Assembly (NCBI GenBank): GCA_023362775.1
Contig: JALMGJ010000004.1
Location: 56,504,798 to 56,568,797 of the forward strand
Reading direction: 5' to 3'
DNA length: 64,000 bases
Origin: Charina bottae
Lineage: Eukaryota > Chordata > Lepidosauria > Squamata > Charinaidae
Made by a program: the position numbers and the translations under genes. This document shows, piece by piece, positions 22,901 to 37,800 of this stretch. Positions within the stretch are counted from its first letter, which is position 1. Each line of letters starts with the position of its first letter. The notes below the pieces were generated by a model. That model was given only the letters and a program-made list of their open reading frames with translations. It did no database searches and was not told the origin of the DNA.

Positions 22901-25900
22901 ACTGCACAGCACTTCAGGTCTGAAGGCAAAACTCTGCTCCAGAGCATGCAGGAGAGTGAAAACATAGCACCTCTCTGGAACTCCTTAAGCTAAATAGGTT
23001 TATGGATCCTACAATAGCTGGAAAATCCTACAATAAGACCCAGATGCTATAAGGAATTTTAGATAGCAACTACATTCATAACCTGTGCGCTCTGAAACTC
23101 CCTTTTGCCTTGAATCTAAAGTACTGTACAGCCCCATAGTCTGACATATTTTGGTATTTTGCACCTTTCGTTTTGTTGCTGCCTTATTGTTTTTATTGCC
23201 ATTAATATTGATGTTTCTGATTTTTCTTATACCTCTCACTGTTCTACTAGGAGGGCTGTTTTTTTTTTTTTTTGCTTTTTAAACTGATTTATTTTGTTTA
23301 TCTTTTATAATATGTTTTAACTGGCTGTATGCTATTCAGAGAACTCTAGTTATTGGGCAAAATAAACATTATAATAAGTAATCAAATAAGAAACCAATAC
23401 TAATATAATAGGTTACCACCCCTAACATATTCTGGAGTCCTATAAAGTCTAGGACTCATGAAATGAAATGAAATGAAATGAAATGAAATGAAATGAAATG
23501 AAAAATAAGCAACAATCTATCTATTTTCAGACACAAATATGTCTAACACCAAAAATGTAATCCTACACCTTTGAACATACAGTTTTCTGCTACAGCCTTA
23601 AGCCAATTTCACAAACCGAACCAATAACATGATGATTCATTGAAGTAAGGGAAAAATAGTGTCTGAGAAGGGGGATGGGTGACACAGAAATCAGAGCTTT
23701 ACTTTCCAGCTATTCACAACGCAGTAATTGTAAAGTTATGGGACTTGGTGGGTATGGCCTAAGAGTTCATACAAGGCATTATATGAAATTTAAGTTCCTG
23801 TAAAATTTAAGGTTTCTGTATTTACTACTTCCCCCATCACGTTCTAAAAATTATTTCCAAGAGTTAACTAAAACACGAATGAAACTTGAAATGGCTAGGT
23901 GTGAATCTGAGATGCATAGTACGCGAGGGGTATCCTGAGACACTGGCCAGATCTCAGGTCCAGAACTATCATCTGTACAAGGACATATAACTGCAGCCAT
24001 TTTTTGGGCACTATCAAGTTAACTGACCTTCATAGAGCAAAACTTTGTGGGAAACAACTTGAGTAATTCAAAAGAGAAAAAGATTTGTTTTACAAATGTT
24101 CTTTATTAAAACAGAATTACCCACTTTATTTTTATCCCCATATATCTCTGATAAAAATCTTTACTCAAAATAGGTTAGGTCAGTGTTTCTCAACAGCAAC
24201 TTTAAGATGTGTGGACTTCAACTCCCAGAATTCCCCAGCCAGCCACCCAGATTAGTCTTCTCTTCAGTCTGTTATAAATCATTTAAAGCTAATTATTACA
24301 ACATATTTCTGATCTGGTTTCCACTCCATTGATTTGTGATGCATTAATTATGTTTACAGTTCTAGATTGGTTTGCTTTCTTTTCCCCATGGAATTGCATT
24401 TTATGCTGATATAAAGTTAAAAATAGAGGTAACAAAACAAATATGCACAATTCTCTCATTATAAATCTTTGCATATCACTGGGGAATAGTAAAAAGTAAA
24501 CCTAGACTGTTGGATATATAATTTATATAAAATGTGTACAGGTGTAAGTGTCTGACTATAGCTATACAATAACAGGAAAAAAATGGAAGCATCTATACCT
24601 GACTGAACACAGTGGAGAACCTATTATATTGCTGAACTAGGACCGCCAGCATCCCACTGCTCATGCTGGCTGGGACTGATTGAAGCTGAAGTTCAGCAAC
24701 ACTTGAAGGTCAACAGGTTCATCACCTCTGACCATCCCTTGCATTTCTCACTGATTCTTTAAAATAAACTGCTAGGAACATTACCTTTTATTTTCTGGAT
24801 CACGGGCCACCATGACAAAAGTTGCATCTAACACAGGGCAATAGATTCCATCAAGTAACTAAAATAAAAGAATATGAGAGGGGAAAAAACATGGCTAGTA
24901 TCAGCATCCAGTGACAATTCAATTAAAACTTGATCAACTGTTTCAGAACTGAACTATTTTTACTATGGATGCCAAAAAGAAAAAAGGCACCAAGAAAATC
25001 TATGTAGACTATATACTGCCAATGTGTACATGTGTGAATATTTAATAAAAAGAGTTTATAAACAAGATTCTCCTTGCATATTTAATTGTGCCAGTCAAAA
25101 ATCACATTCTCTTCAAACAGACCAAAATGCACTTTAATAAACATGGATGTTATATTCCAGTTTGGACCTACTTCTTCTGAATACTGTCTTACTATATGGT
25201 TAGCCTGCAGCAAGTCAGGATTTTATTACAGGATGCATTGTACCTTGCCAAATCTAAGAATCCAAGTTCAGGAATGCTTGTGGGCAAATGAAGGTCATCT
25301 GCTGTCACTAACCTGAAGCATGTGTATCTTCACTTCCATTGAAGTATTCCCTACCCATGAAACATTCCCAGTGAACTTGATATCACAATCTGGATGAATG
25401 TGCTGCTTCCATAAACCTAAAAGCATACAAGGAAGGAGTCGGAACACAGACTCTAAGGACTGATAATCAACAATTATCTAAGGGAGGACAGCGCTACTTC
25501 TGAGGGATTATTTTGGGGTCAGCAACCTTTTCAGGCAGCGGGGAACTTCATGCAATGTTGTAGTACCAATTATTTTCAGTTGCACTCATGCAACTCAATC
25601 AAGAACACTGACACGTTTGGTAATCCTGCAAGAATTTGGCCTTTGAAAATTTTAAAAGCCTTCATTTAATTTTCAGGTTAATTTTTCAGAAAAAAGCAGT
25701 AACATATTTGGCTGCCTTTCCTGTTTGTATAGTACAACATCTGGGAGACATGTAGCATGATATAACATTTTGCCTCTGTTGTGACATATTTCTTCAATTA
25801 GATATTTGAGCAAAACGGAGAGGGTCAGTTCAAAAACGACATTTTGGCAGCAAATGCATATTCACCAGAACATATATTTATCCCTGAGTAAGTTCATCTA

Positions 25901-28819
25901 AAGGTGTCAGGAGAGCTTTGTTTTCTCTTCTGCCCCTCCCCCCAACATCTGGGTTAAAATTAATCTCAGTTCTTTTACCACTGAATAACATAGTGTGAAC
26001 TTCCCATACAGATATCAAGCCATTCAAAACACCTACCAATTTTATCCACAAGTGCTGTAACAATTGACAAAGGAGATCTCAGAGGAGCTTCATGTTTTGT
26101 GTGAGTATAACAAATAAGAACTGTAGACAAATAAATAAACAGAGATGTATTAATGCTGTATTAATTACTCTTAGCATTTATATTTTTCCCCTAAGGAGTG
26201 GAGAAAACCTCTCAGCATGACCTTTGTAGCATCCAAAGACATTTTTAAATGTATGAAGTTCATAGACTATATAATATAATGACTGGCAATAAAAAGAAGT
26301 AGGGGCAAAATAAGGAAGGTCAGAATAGTATGAACAGCAGCATTCTGGACACATGTCAAAGGAGGGAAACAGACTAGTCTTGTCTTGGGCAACCCATCCA
26401 ACAGACTACTACAATAACCCAAGTGTGACATAACCAAGGCACAAATCAAGAACATGACTGTCTTAGGTATTAAGGAACTGACAGATTCTGTAAACATTCA
26501 TTCATTAATGGAAATAGCAGATTTTAACATGTTTCTTCAATGAAAAGTTTTAAAGACAGCCTATCATCAATTTGGACTCCTAGCCTTGAAAGGTTCAAGT
26601 ACATGTAGCACTGAGATAGTAATACTAGTTTGGAAGCCAGTATACTCAATTTTAGTTAATGGTTGCTTTTAAATAGGCATGTTGAACATCACAACTTGTC
26701 TAGTTTATACTTAAACATGGTATGAAATCAGAGATCCATTTTCTAGTCACCAGTTTTGTGTGACGGATAGTGGTAAACCCCTACAATGATGTTATACTTG
26801 TGAGAGGCTAGAGTTAGCTTGTGTATAGGCTGAATGTCTGTATTTTGTAAGCTTCATGCATATAACTGTATATTGTCCTTCATATGAACCTGGATCCTAT
26901 ACTATCATACAACTATATGGGAAGACCTCTTCAGTACAAATATCTCTGCCGTACCCATGGAAACATCACGTCTGCAGTCATGGCGAAGGTCACTTGCAAG
27001 CATTGCTTGTATGGAGGACATAACTAGTTTGTAGCAGCTAAGTAGGGCTCCTATCATACCAGCATGCCTCAAGCACCTTTGCAATCCTATGTTTGGAAAT
27101 GATGCTTATGATCCTGCCAATTTCATCCTGCTATAGTACAGGAGTAAACTACTACTTGGATTGGCTTAAGACAACATTCCCTGTGTATTTAGGAAAGTAG
27201 CAAAAACTGTTGCCAAGCTTTTAACAGTTAATTGATTATACTGCTTTTAATTTGGATTACATTTATCTTAGTGTTATGTTTCCAGTTTGTACAGTATGTT
27301 TAAATTGTTATAGTATTTATACAAATAGAAAAAGCAAAGAGGAGCAGTGGAAAGCATGCAGCAAACTCACTTCGGATGCATTTCTCATTGCTACAAAAAA
27401 TACATAAAGTAGGAAGTCACAATAATGCTATCTACACTTTTAAAGGAGTTCTAAATGATTAACTCAATTTAATTAATTAAGCATAACTGCTTTGAGAATA
27501 GATGGAGAGAAGAAAATGCAAGGGATGAACCTATTAGATGGTATTTTTCTATCTTCCTTCACTGACCCCGCTGTGTAGAGGCAGTTCATTACCAATTTTC
27601 ATCTTGCCCATGGAGCTATAGTCATTAACAACAATGCAACTTGTAATATCAGTTCAGTGGTTCCATAAGAGAACTGCCAGGTTTCAAAGCCATTCCTTTG
27701 CAAAATGTTTAGTTAGCAATGATACAGATGTTATATATTCCAAATGGGTTCAAATTATCCAACTTATCAGATCACTAGAAAAAATGAAATTATATAGGCA
27801 CCACATACCTCCTAAGCTGTCAAGGTCTTCAAGAATTCGACCAAACCTAAAATATTACACAGCAATTAATTTGCATGCATGATACAGCCCCACACAACCA
27901 AGTGTTTTATTTTATTTAAAAATAAAAGTAGGCTATTTTTACCTGACAGTGTTTTGCATATTGAGATATTTTTCTCTTATTTCAGGCTGACTTCCTAAAG
28001 GCAAGATGACTTCTATATAACTGTCTTTCATTTTCCTAGGAGGCAGGTCAGCTTGGGTTTTAGCAAGGTGTGTATGTAACGCTTTTCTTTCATTCATTGC
28101 TTGCACATGGTCTCTGGAGGAAGGGAAAAGCAAAATCAGATTATCCCAAGTTTGTAAAAACAATCAGGATAGAAGTTAACAGAATGGTAAAACTTGACCA
28201 GAATAAGCTGCTGAGCAATAATAGTTAATCTTTGCCACTAGCAGTATAAGGAAACTTTTGCTTTTTGAGGATGATAGTAACAATGCTGAGTTTTCCAAAA
28301 GACATGTGATTTATTTAGAAAATAATGCCTGTACAATGCAAGTACAGCACCCTTTGATATACCAAACCTGAGTTTATCAGACTTCGGATGCAATGGACAA
28401 AATCTGTTTCGTATTTTAAGCACGTGTAAAATCCCATTTGCATTGATTTGCACTTAATTGGCATTTGGGTCTAACTGTCTCTGTCCCCACATTAGTCGGT
28501 TAAATCATGGGTATACTCTATTAGGCTACAGTATGATCAGCACCATCCTTATGGTGGGAAAGGCCATTAATGCAGTACTCTGCAGTAGCCCCCACTCTTT
28601 GGAATATTCTTCCCCCCGAAATAAGATCGGCCCCCTCTCTCCTGGACTTCAGGAAAAACTTGAAGACCTGGCTATGTCATCAGGCTTGGGGAGGGAAGGG
28701 GAATAGCCAGTCTTGGGGTTGGCTGGCCCTTTAGATTGGTCCTGACCAGCCTTATCAACCAGTGGAATAAGTTCTACCACTGTTAGATCAGATTGTTTAG
28801 TATCTATGTGTATATGTGC

Positions 28820-28878
<59 letters not shown>

Positions 28879-31800
28879 GATATATGTATATATATGTATT
28901 TTTATATTGTTTTTTATTTTATATTGTTTATTATTCATATTTATTGTTTTAATTGATTTTAAATTTGTTGTGAACCGCCCAGGGTCCCTCCTTGTGGGGG
29001 AGATGGGCGAGATATAAATGTAATAAATAAAAATAAAATAAATTAATTAATTTACATTTATGTTTTACAGTAGAAGAATATACTGTAATGCCCTCTTTCA
29101 CTTCTAAGATAGGCAATTGTACCACAACTGGTTAATATATACCATACCTCCAATTGGCAGATGCTCCCACTATCTCTCTCAACCTATTTCGCACTGAAAC
29201 AAAATAAAACCCAGTCAGAAATATTTAATGGAATAAATCTGACCAAGGACTACTACAGTACTGCACTTTTGAAAAGCAGAAGTCATGCAAAGAATGGCAG
29301 AACACCTGACCAGGTTAATTGCTATTTCCATGATTATAAGCATATTTAATAATGAAAGGCATGCTTTCTGTTTTTGTAACATTTTAATTTTTAAAAAATC
29401 TAGTTATCTAGAATTTTTTATTTATTTATTTAGAATTTAAATTTCAGGCTACCTACTTGTTCACAACCCTGGGTGGCATACAAGGATTAAAACTGAATAA
29501 AACAATACAGTTAAAACCATGGAGGATCATACAAGAATATTTGGATATTGTGGCCTATTCTGAGTGTTGCCCAGAAAGAAAGTTTTCACATTCCAAAACA
29601 AATATTCAAATCAGGTCACTGTACATACATATCCATACACATTTTTCCTGAAACTGCAAGGGAAATTTAAACACGGAGCAGGTCTCCATTTACATAGCTA
29701 ATAGGATACCACTACACATCTGAAAATGCACATCTAGATTCTATTAAACAAATCAGATGAGTTTTCTGATGGAGCTGGAATATGCATCTCAGTCACAGCC
29801 ATCAGCATTTGTGCATTAGTCAAAATATCACACTCCAAATCAAAACAAAAGGCACATTAAAACTGGATGACTTAGAACAATAAAACAAATCTGATCATTT
29901 TCAAAATTGAGTTTGTTCCAAGAAAACAATCTTATTCAAATGACAGAATCCTTACTTACTTTATCAAATAAATAAAGATTTTCAGCACTTCATATCACTA
30001 TACTTATCTAATAATTGGCTTGATTTCTATTTAGTGGTTGTAATAAAAGGGGAGAAAATATTCCCAAAAGGTCACATATAAAATAATTAATCAATCAAAA
30101 TTAAACTGTCAATCTACATCAGGGTTTCTCAACCAGGGTTCTGAGGAACCCTAGGGTTCCACAAGAGGTCACTAGGGGTTCCCTGGGAGATCACAATTTA
30201 TTTAAAAAATTATTTCAAATTCAGGTAACTTCACATTAAAGAGGTAAGTTTCATTCTTTATTTTTAGTTTAAGAACACTGTGAATGCATTTTTACAGGCC
30301 TACACATGAAACAAATATAATAATTTTGTAACTTCTGGCTTATATTTGAGCCTGAATGTGCAGGGGTTCCTTGAGGCCTGAAAAATATTTCAGGGATTCC
30401 TCCAAGGTCAAAAAGTTGAGAAAGGCTGATCTAAATTGTGGGCAGAGACCAGCACAACCTAATATAAATTCTGAGCAACTAATCAGGAGTGTTAAGTTTC
30501 CCCTACCCCACCCCTGTAAGCTTTTAAAAGGGGAGGCAATCAGCTTCATTTTGCCTTTCACCAGAGGAAAGGGGCATCACTCCCTAATCTGACTCCTACC
30601 TGGTAACAACGCCACAATCTAAGGAAAAGTTGGAGAATCAGAAGGGAATAGCATCTTTGGAAGTGTGGAGCTAGATGAGAATTGGAATTGGAAGTGTGTG
30701 TGTGTATCCATGCCTGGAAAATAACTGGGTTAAAGCCCACAGGTTCTGTCAGTTTATCTTTTCCTTTCTCCTACTGTCTCCAAGTCTCAATTAACTCCTT
30801 AACATTAACTGCATCATAAACAACTTGTATGTTCTTCTGAAATCTGTAACCTCTTTCTGAAAAGGACTGTACCCTATCACACATCCCAGCCAGTCTGCTC
30901 ATTACAGAAAGCTGAACGTAGGTTCTACCGATCTTCTCCAAGTAAAGATACAGAAAGAATTTTCTCTGTAAAAAGTAGTGGGGGCAGAAACCTGTCAGAG
31001 TGCGCACCGTGGGGCGGTCTGCTCCTTTTTCCAAGACACCAGTGATCCACGTTCTATGCAGTAAATAGACACTCAAGCAGAGATTAGATAAAATAGCCTA
31101 TTTACTTTATATACATTGTTGTTTATTCGTTCAGTCGCTTCCGACTCTTCGTGACTTCATGGACCAGCCCACGCCAGAGCTTCCTGTCGGCCGTCACCAT
31201 CCCCAGCTCCCCCATGGTTGAGTCTGTCACCTCCAGAATATCATCCGTCCATCTTGCCCTTGGTCGGCCCCTCTTCCTTTTGCCTTCCACTTTCCCCAGC
31301 ATCAGCTTCTTCTCCAGGGTATCCTGTCTTCTCATTATGTGGCCAAAGTACTTCAGTTTTGCCTTTAATATCATTCCCTCAAGTGAGCAGTCTGGCTTTA
31401 TTTCCTGGAGTATGGACTGGTTTGATCTTCTTGCAGTCTAAGGCACTCTCAGAATTTTCCTCCAACACCACAGTTCAAAAGCATCTATCTTCCTTCGCTC
31501 AGCCTTCCTTATGGTCCAGCTCTCACAGCCATAGGTTACTACAGGGAATACCATTGCTTTAACTATGCGGACCTTTGTTGTCAGTGTGATGTCTCTGCTC
31601 TTAACTATTTTATCAAGATTTGCCATTGCTCTCCTCCCAAGAAGTAGACGTCTTCTGATTTCCTGGCTGCAGTCAGCGTCTGCAGTAATCTTTGCGCCTA
31701 GAAATACAAAGTCTTTCATTGCCTCCACTTTTTCTCCCTCTATTTGCCAGTGATCAATCAAGCTCCTTGCCATAATCTTGGTTTTTTTGAGGTTTAACTG

Positions 31801-34800
31801 CAACCCAGCTTTTGCACTTTCTTCTTTCACCTTCGTCAGAAGGCTCCTCAACTCCTCCTCGCTTTCAGCCATCAAAGTGGTATCATCTGCATATCTGAGA
31901 TTGTTAATGTTTCTTCCAGTGATTTTAACTCCAGCCTTGGATTCCTCAAGCCCAGCACGTCGCATGATGTGTTCTGCGTACAGGTTGAATAGGTAGGGTG
32001 AGAATATACAGCCCTGCCGTACTCCTTTCCCAATCTTAAACCAGTCCGTTGTTCCGTGCTCTGTTCTTACCGTTGCTACTTGGTCGTTATACAGATTCCT
32101 CAGGAGGCAGACAAGATGACTTGGTATCCCCATACCACCAAGAACTTGCCACAATTTGTTATGATCCACACAGTCAAAGGCTTTAGAATAGTCAATAAAA
32201 CAAAAATAGATGTTTTTCTGAAACTCCCTGGCTTTCTCCACTATCCAGCGGATATTGGCAATTTGGTCTCTAGTTCCTCTGCCTTTTCTAAACCCAGCTT
32301 GTACATCTGGCAATTCTCGCTCCATGAATTGCTGGAGTCTACCTTGCAAGATCTTGAGCATTACCTTACTGGCATGTGAAATAAGTGCCACTGTTCGATA
32401 GTTTGAACATTCTTTAGTGCTTCCCTTTTTTGGTATGGGGATATAAGTTGATTTTTTCCAATCTGATGGCCATTCTTGTGTTTTCCAAATTTGCTGGCAT
32501 ATGGCATGCATCACCTTGACAGCATCATCTTGCAAGATTTTAAACAGTTCAGCTGGGATACCGTCGTCTCCTGCTGCCTTGTTATTAGCAATGCTTCTTA
32601 AGGCCCATTCAACCTCACTCTTCAGGATGTCTGGCTCTAACTCACTGACCACACCGTCAAAGCTATCTCCAATATTATTATCCTTCCTATACAGATCTTC
32701 CGTATATTCTTGCCACCTTTTCTTGATCTCTTCTGCTTCTGTTAGGTCCTTACCATCTTTGTTTTTGATCATACCCATTTTTGCCTGGAATTTACCTCCG
32801 ATGTTTCTAATTTTCTGGAAGAGGTCTCTTGTCCTTCCTATTCTATTGTCTTCTTCCACTTCCGCACATTGCTTGTTTAAAAATAATTCCTTATCTCTTC
32901 TGGCTAACCTCTGGAATTTTGCATTTAATTGGGCATATCTCCCCCTATCACTGTTGCCTTTTGCTTTCCTTCTTTCTTGGGCTACTTCCAGTGTCTCAGC
33001 AGACAGCCATCTTGCCTTCTTGGTTTTCTTTTTCTTTGGGACGTTTTTTGTTGCCGCCTCCTGAACAATGTTGCAAACTTCTGTCCATAGTTCTTCCGGG
33101 ACCCTATCTACTAAATCTAGTCTCTTAAATCTATTCTTCACCTCCACTGCATATTCCTTAGGAATATTAGTGAGCTCATATCTAACTGATCTGTGAGTCT
33201 TCCCTATTCTCTTTAGTCTGATTCTAAATTTTGCAATAATTTTATATACATACGTAGTCCAAATACATCCAACAGCAGTAACAAATGATACAGCAACGAG
33301 ATGGAATACAGCGATGAGAAGTTTCAACAGCAACGAGAAGAAAGAACACCAGATATTCTCTGCTTATATACATAATCTGACCAATCACATTATAGGTCAC
33401 TCTCATCATCTGCCACACCCAACTAAATCACAGCACCTGTAGTATGAGTCATCACTGCCACATCATCCCTACAACAATGGATGCTTATTGGGTGACTTGC
33501 AGAATAATTCCCCTCTCACCTAGATATCAAGCCTCTCCAGTATAATTTATCTATCTGTAAATTCCTGGGTATATACAAACCCCAACACCTCCTGCCCCGA
33601 CTGTGGGAAGGAGCAATAGTAAGGATTGGAAGCACTCATGCAGCACCTGTTGGCAGCTGCTTAAAGTAGCTGCATCTTTCCCAGGATTGTGCAAGAAAAA
33701 GAAGCACCCTGTTTAAGGAGTTTCTGACAGATGCTACATATACATGTACCAGAAGCACCTGCTTTCCTTTTAATTTGAAGCACTGCACAGCCTTAATATT
33801 TTTTCCACCAACTTTACTTTACCGTGGAGAAATACAAGAAGATTCCAAATGGAATATGAAGTATCTGATCTCCAAATTAACACTGATGAATAAGAAGCGC
33901 AAATGCAGGATAAGGTAAGGCCCTTTTTTGGAAGCACCCGATGACATGCAGGGTGATCAGTACCAACTATATTTTACGCTATCACTGAGACAGGCAATGT
34001 CTTGAATATATTAGCCCGTGGAGGCACAAACCCACCATTCGCTTAGAGTGCCATGATCAGGGAGTCCTTGAGGGACTGGGGAGTACAACCCAACCTCCCA
34101 AAATTCTGTTCCGATGTTGCCAGTTTGAAATGTTTGGGCTTTTTTTTTTTGCCTTGGGGTTTTTTAAGAGTGAGATGGGAGTGGAAGGTTTCCTGGAGGT
34201 AAACCTTTCTTGTACCCAAACCATTCAATTCTCCCCAAATCAGGCCATTTCTTGGCTGAGTGAGATGCAAGATGTCCTGAGAAAGAAAGAAAAAATAAGA
34301 CCAAGATAAGAAGTGGGAGTTGAACAAATCCTCTAAAGAGAGTACAGATAAGTTGGATGGATGAAATAATATACTGCTGGACCCGACATTTATTTCCAAA
34401 TATTTCATACCTGCCAGAGAGGATCTGTTGTTTGCTTGGATTACTTTATTCAGCAAAGGAGGGAATGCATTCCACTGGCAGAAAGCAAGAGACTGCACAA
34501 GAGCTTTTGATGGATGACAAGCCAGGGTACTATAGTGGCTAAGATTTAGAGCTCAAGTTCCCATCTAAATAGGGTATTTTGGGCCAGCCGCTTTTTCTAC
34601 CCCACATAGGGAGGAAACCAAGGAGGACAAAGCTTTTTGAGTGCTCAGAGGGTAGAGGTGTAAATGCAATCAATAAATAAATTGCAAGCACAGGCCAAGA
34701 AGCCAAAAAGATATAAAATTGCAGCTGACTAACCAGTGATAGGCTATAGTTTGCATTCTGATTAATAAGACATGCTTGATTTGCTTAGCAGTATACACCC

Positions 34801-37800
34801 ATTTAGTGCCATTAACAGGAATGATTCAGAATAACTGCCAGAAAATATGAATGTAAGTTTTTTTATTAAACCTCCAATAGAGAGAGAAAAAGAAAAACAG
34901 AGCAGATAGTCATATTAAAAAGCATACAGGTTACCACAACACACCATTATTCACATGAATGGGGAAATGTCCTGTGAATAGAAAAAATAATTAGACTATC
35001 AGGGCAATTGTAAAAAAAAAAGGGGGGGAGGGGAAAGTAACTATTATTTTTCAGGTCATTCACACAATATAGTATGCTCAAGTACACAATAACATACTCT
35101 GCTGTACTGATAACCTATTTCTACTCCAGAGTTAAAATTAATGTATTTTTCAGGCAAATACAGCATGGCAGAATACTGACAAGCTGAGTTTACTTTTTTC
35201 TTCACTCTCCTCATATTCCCATATTGATTGGATTGTTTCAACTAAATCTCTGCTGGAAATAGAAGTCTGGAATTACCCAGCAAGACCTGGCCAAAACTTA
35301 TTTAATATAAAGCTTTGTCACTAACAGAAAACTAAAAAAGAACCCTGGTTATTTTATTCTTCTAAATAATTCTACAGATCCTAAGAAATTATAGATAAAC
35401 CACTAATCCCAATATACTGTATGGTTTTATTCCTGTGGAAAAGGAACTACAACACAGACTGTTATAGCTTTCTGAATATGCTAGTTACATTACCTTCTTC
35501 CATGTTCTGAATAACCTGGGATCCACTGCTGGATGAAGTCAGCATCCTAATCAGGATAGGATGGGCCTTGCTTAATGAAAACCAACTGCATCAAAAGGAA
35601 AATAAAGCATTGTCAATAACACTAGAGTGGTACTGGACTCCTTAATCCTAGATTCAAGGTCAGTACACTGAATAGAACTATCTTTCTCTATTTTATCTTT
35701 CTCTATTCTCTATCTTCAGATATATTGGGATTACAACCCCCACATTCTCATCCAGGATCACCCCTGGAGCAGGCATATGCAAAATAAGTTGCCATAAAAC
35801 AGATATGCTGATGAAATACACCAGATACAATGGCAGAACAGTTTCAAAAGGGTAATCATCATAGGCTGTGCATAGGAACACACTTATACAGAATCCCATA
35901 ACCTATTTAATCCATATCCACATATAGTCAGTTGCATAACATTTGCACAAAGAATTTGCTTTCCAATTACTGAGGGGGGGAAATATTTCAAAAGCTATCC
36001 AGGCATATATAAGTATCCAACATACCCAAATCAGTTTTTCATTTGCACATGGAGAAAGAAATGAGATGAGATGGCATACTGCACAGGACTGTATCCCCCC
36101 GTCTTCATATGACACATGCTTGGAGTTCACAAGAATCTTTGCACAAAGAAGCTGTTTCCAGAGTACTCCTAGGAACTTGTGCACATGTGCACTTCTCTTT
36201 CCAGAATCATTATAAATAAGCCTGCTCTGAGACTTCATCTGACACCAAACTCCATTCCAGTAATTCAGATTGTTGGCCCAAAGCAATCCACATAGTTAAA
36301 CAGGGAGAAGGCTTTGACTATTTACTTCTACTACTTTGCTATATGCAATTTTGAAGCTATTTCCCACTATTGGATTAAATCATCACCTATCTTCCTTCAG
36401 TTGGCCAAATATATTGCCACTCCAAATTTGCCCAAATTATCTCCTCCATCCTGGCCCTGTAACATCTATGGTGGCTTTGTGTCAAACTTTCTTGTTCTCA
36501 ATAGTCAGTATGCTTATATGCTCCTTCACTTGCCTCTCTTTCTCTCTGGTGTTGTCACCCATCTTTTTTATCAGCCTTATAGCTCGAGAAAAACATACAA
36601 AAATCAGGATTCTGTAACAAGGAAAACTAGGGCTGCTATATTTACCCTGATCCCATGTCAGCCTTTAACCAAATCAATTTCTGCCCTCTGTTCTCCTCTT
36701 CCTAATGTTATTTATTTATCCAATTTATATAGCCGCCCATCTCGCAAAGCAAGCAACTCTGGGCGGTGTACAACAAAGCTAAAAAGGGGATCGTAGTAAG
36801 AGATTTTGTAAAAAAAAGAGTACTTGAAAGTTGGAACTTACTAGATTGCAATAAAGAAAACTATTGAAATTTACAAGGAGTCTTGGACATTTCTAAATAT
36901 TTCTCTATCCCTGCCCCTATATTAATCACTTTGTAAAATATAAAATGTGTTGTATTGGGGTATTGTGCTTTTATGACCCTTGGTGGGTCAACAGGGTTTA
37001 TATATAGCTAAATATCTGAATAGTTTGATAAAAATTAAACAGAATGAGCGCAGAATCCTAACTGAGAAGGCCAATAGTCACAAGAAAAATAGCATGATGG
37101 ATGTTGGGCAGTGACCAAAGCGAACAGGGCATGGCCACACTTCTAGATACATCCCACATTTATGCCAACATTCAAAGGCGGTCACTTGATGCCCTCAAAA
37201 GAGGCTGCAAAGTAGCAAATATTTATACACTTTGTTGCCTGTGGTGGGACCCTTGTCAATTTAAGTAGAGATAGACAGATGATAGATAGACAAACAGAGT
37301 TTGTGACTCTTCCATTTCTAAATATCTCAGAACACACTAACAAACCCCAATGCCTATTGTCACATACCATGCTAATCCAAAATAAACCAACTACACTGCA
37401 GTTTAACATAAATCCTGATTCACACACTACGCTAAGGATTTATGTGTCTGTTTTGTTTTGCCTTAGCCAAGCCGGGTTGTAAACCATAGTTTACGGAATT
37501 ATATCGGGTTTCATAAAGACAGCAAAGCCTCCTACATCTGAAGGAAGCAAGACTGGGGAAGGCGATACTGCAGAGTAACACCGACGTTTGCGGAGGGGGC
37601 TGCCCAGGGCTGTAATAAATCTAACTCTCCGGAATACAGTAAATCCTGTCGTGCTGCGCTTGTCGGCCAGCGAAAAGAAGGCCAAAATGAGGCGTAAATC
37701 CAAAACAACAACGTCCAGGATCCAGCCGGTGGCTTTTCTCCACCCGGTGTTTTTCTCACACTGCGCAAGTCGAAGGGCTCTAGACCCACGGAAAAGAGAG

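Noticed and set aside
32501..33064. Plus-strand ORF of 187 codons, repeated on the minus strand at 56403-56966
   Set aside because: It is the antisense shadow of the BovB coding strand; it recurs only because the BovB recurs.
31438..33333. A 631-codon ORF as a possible host gene
   Set aside because: It is BovB reverse transcriptase plus 31 codons of flanking LTR sequence; the 11-bp duplication marks the insertion border inside the ORF.
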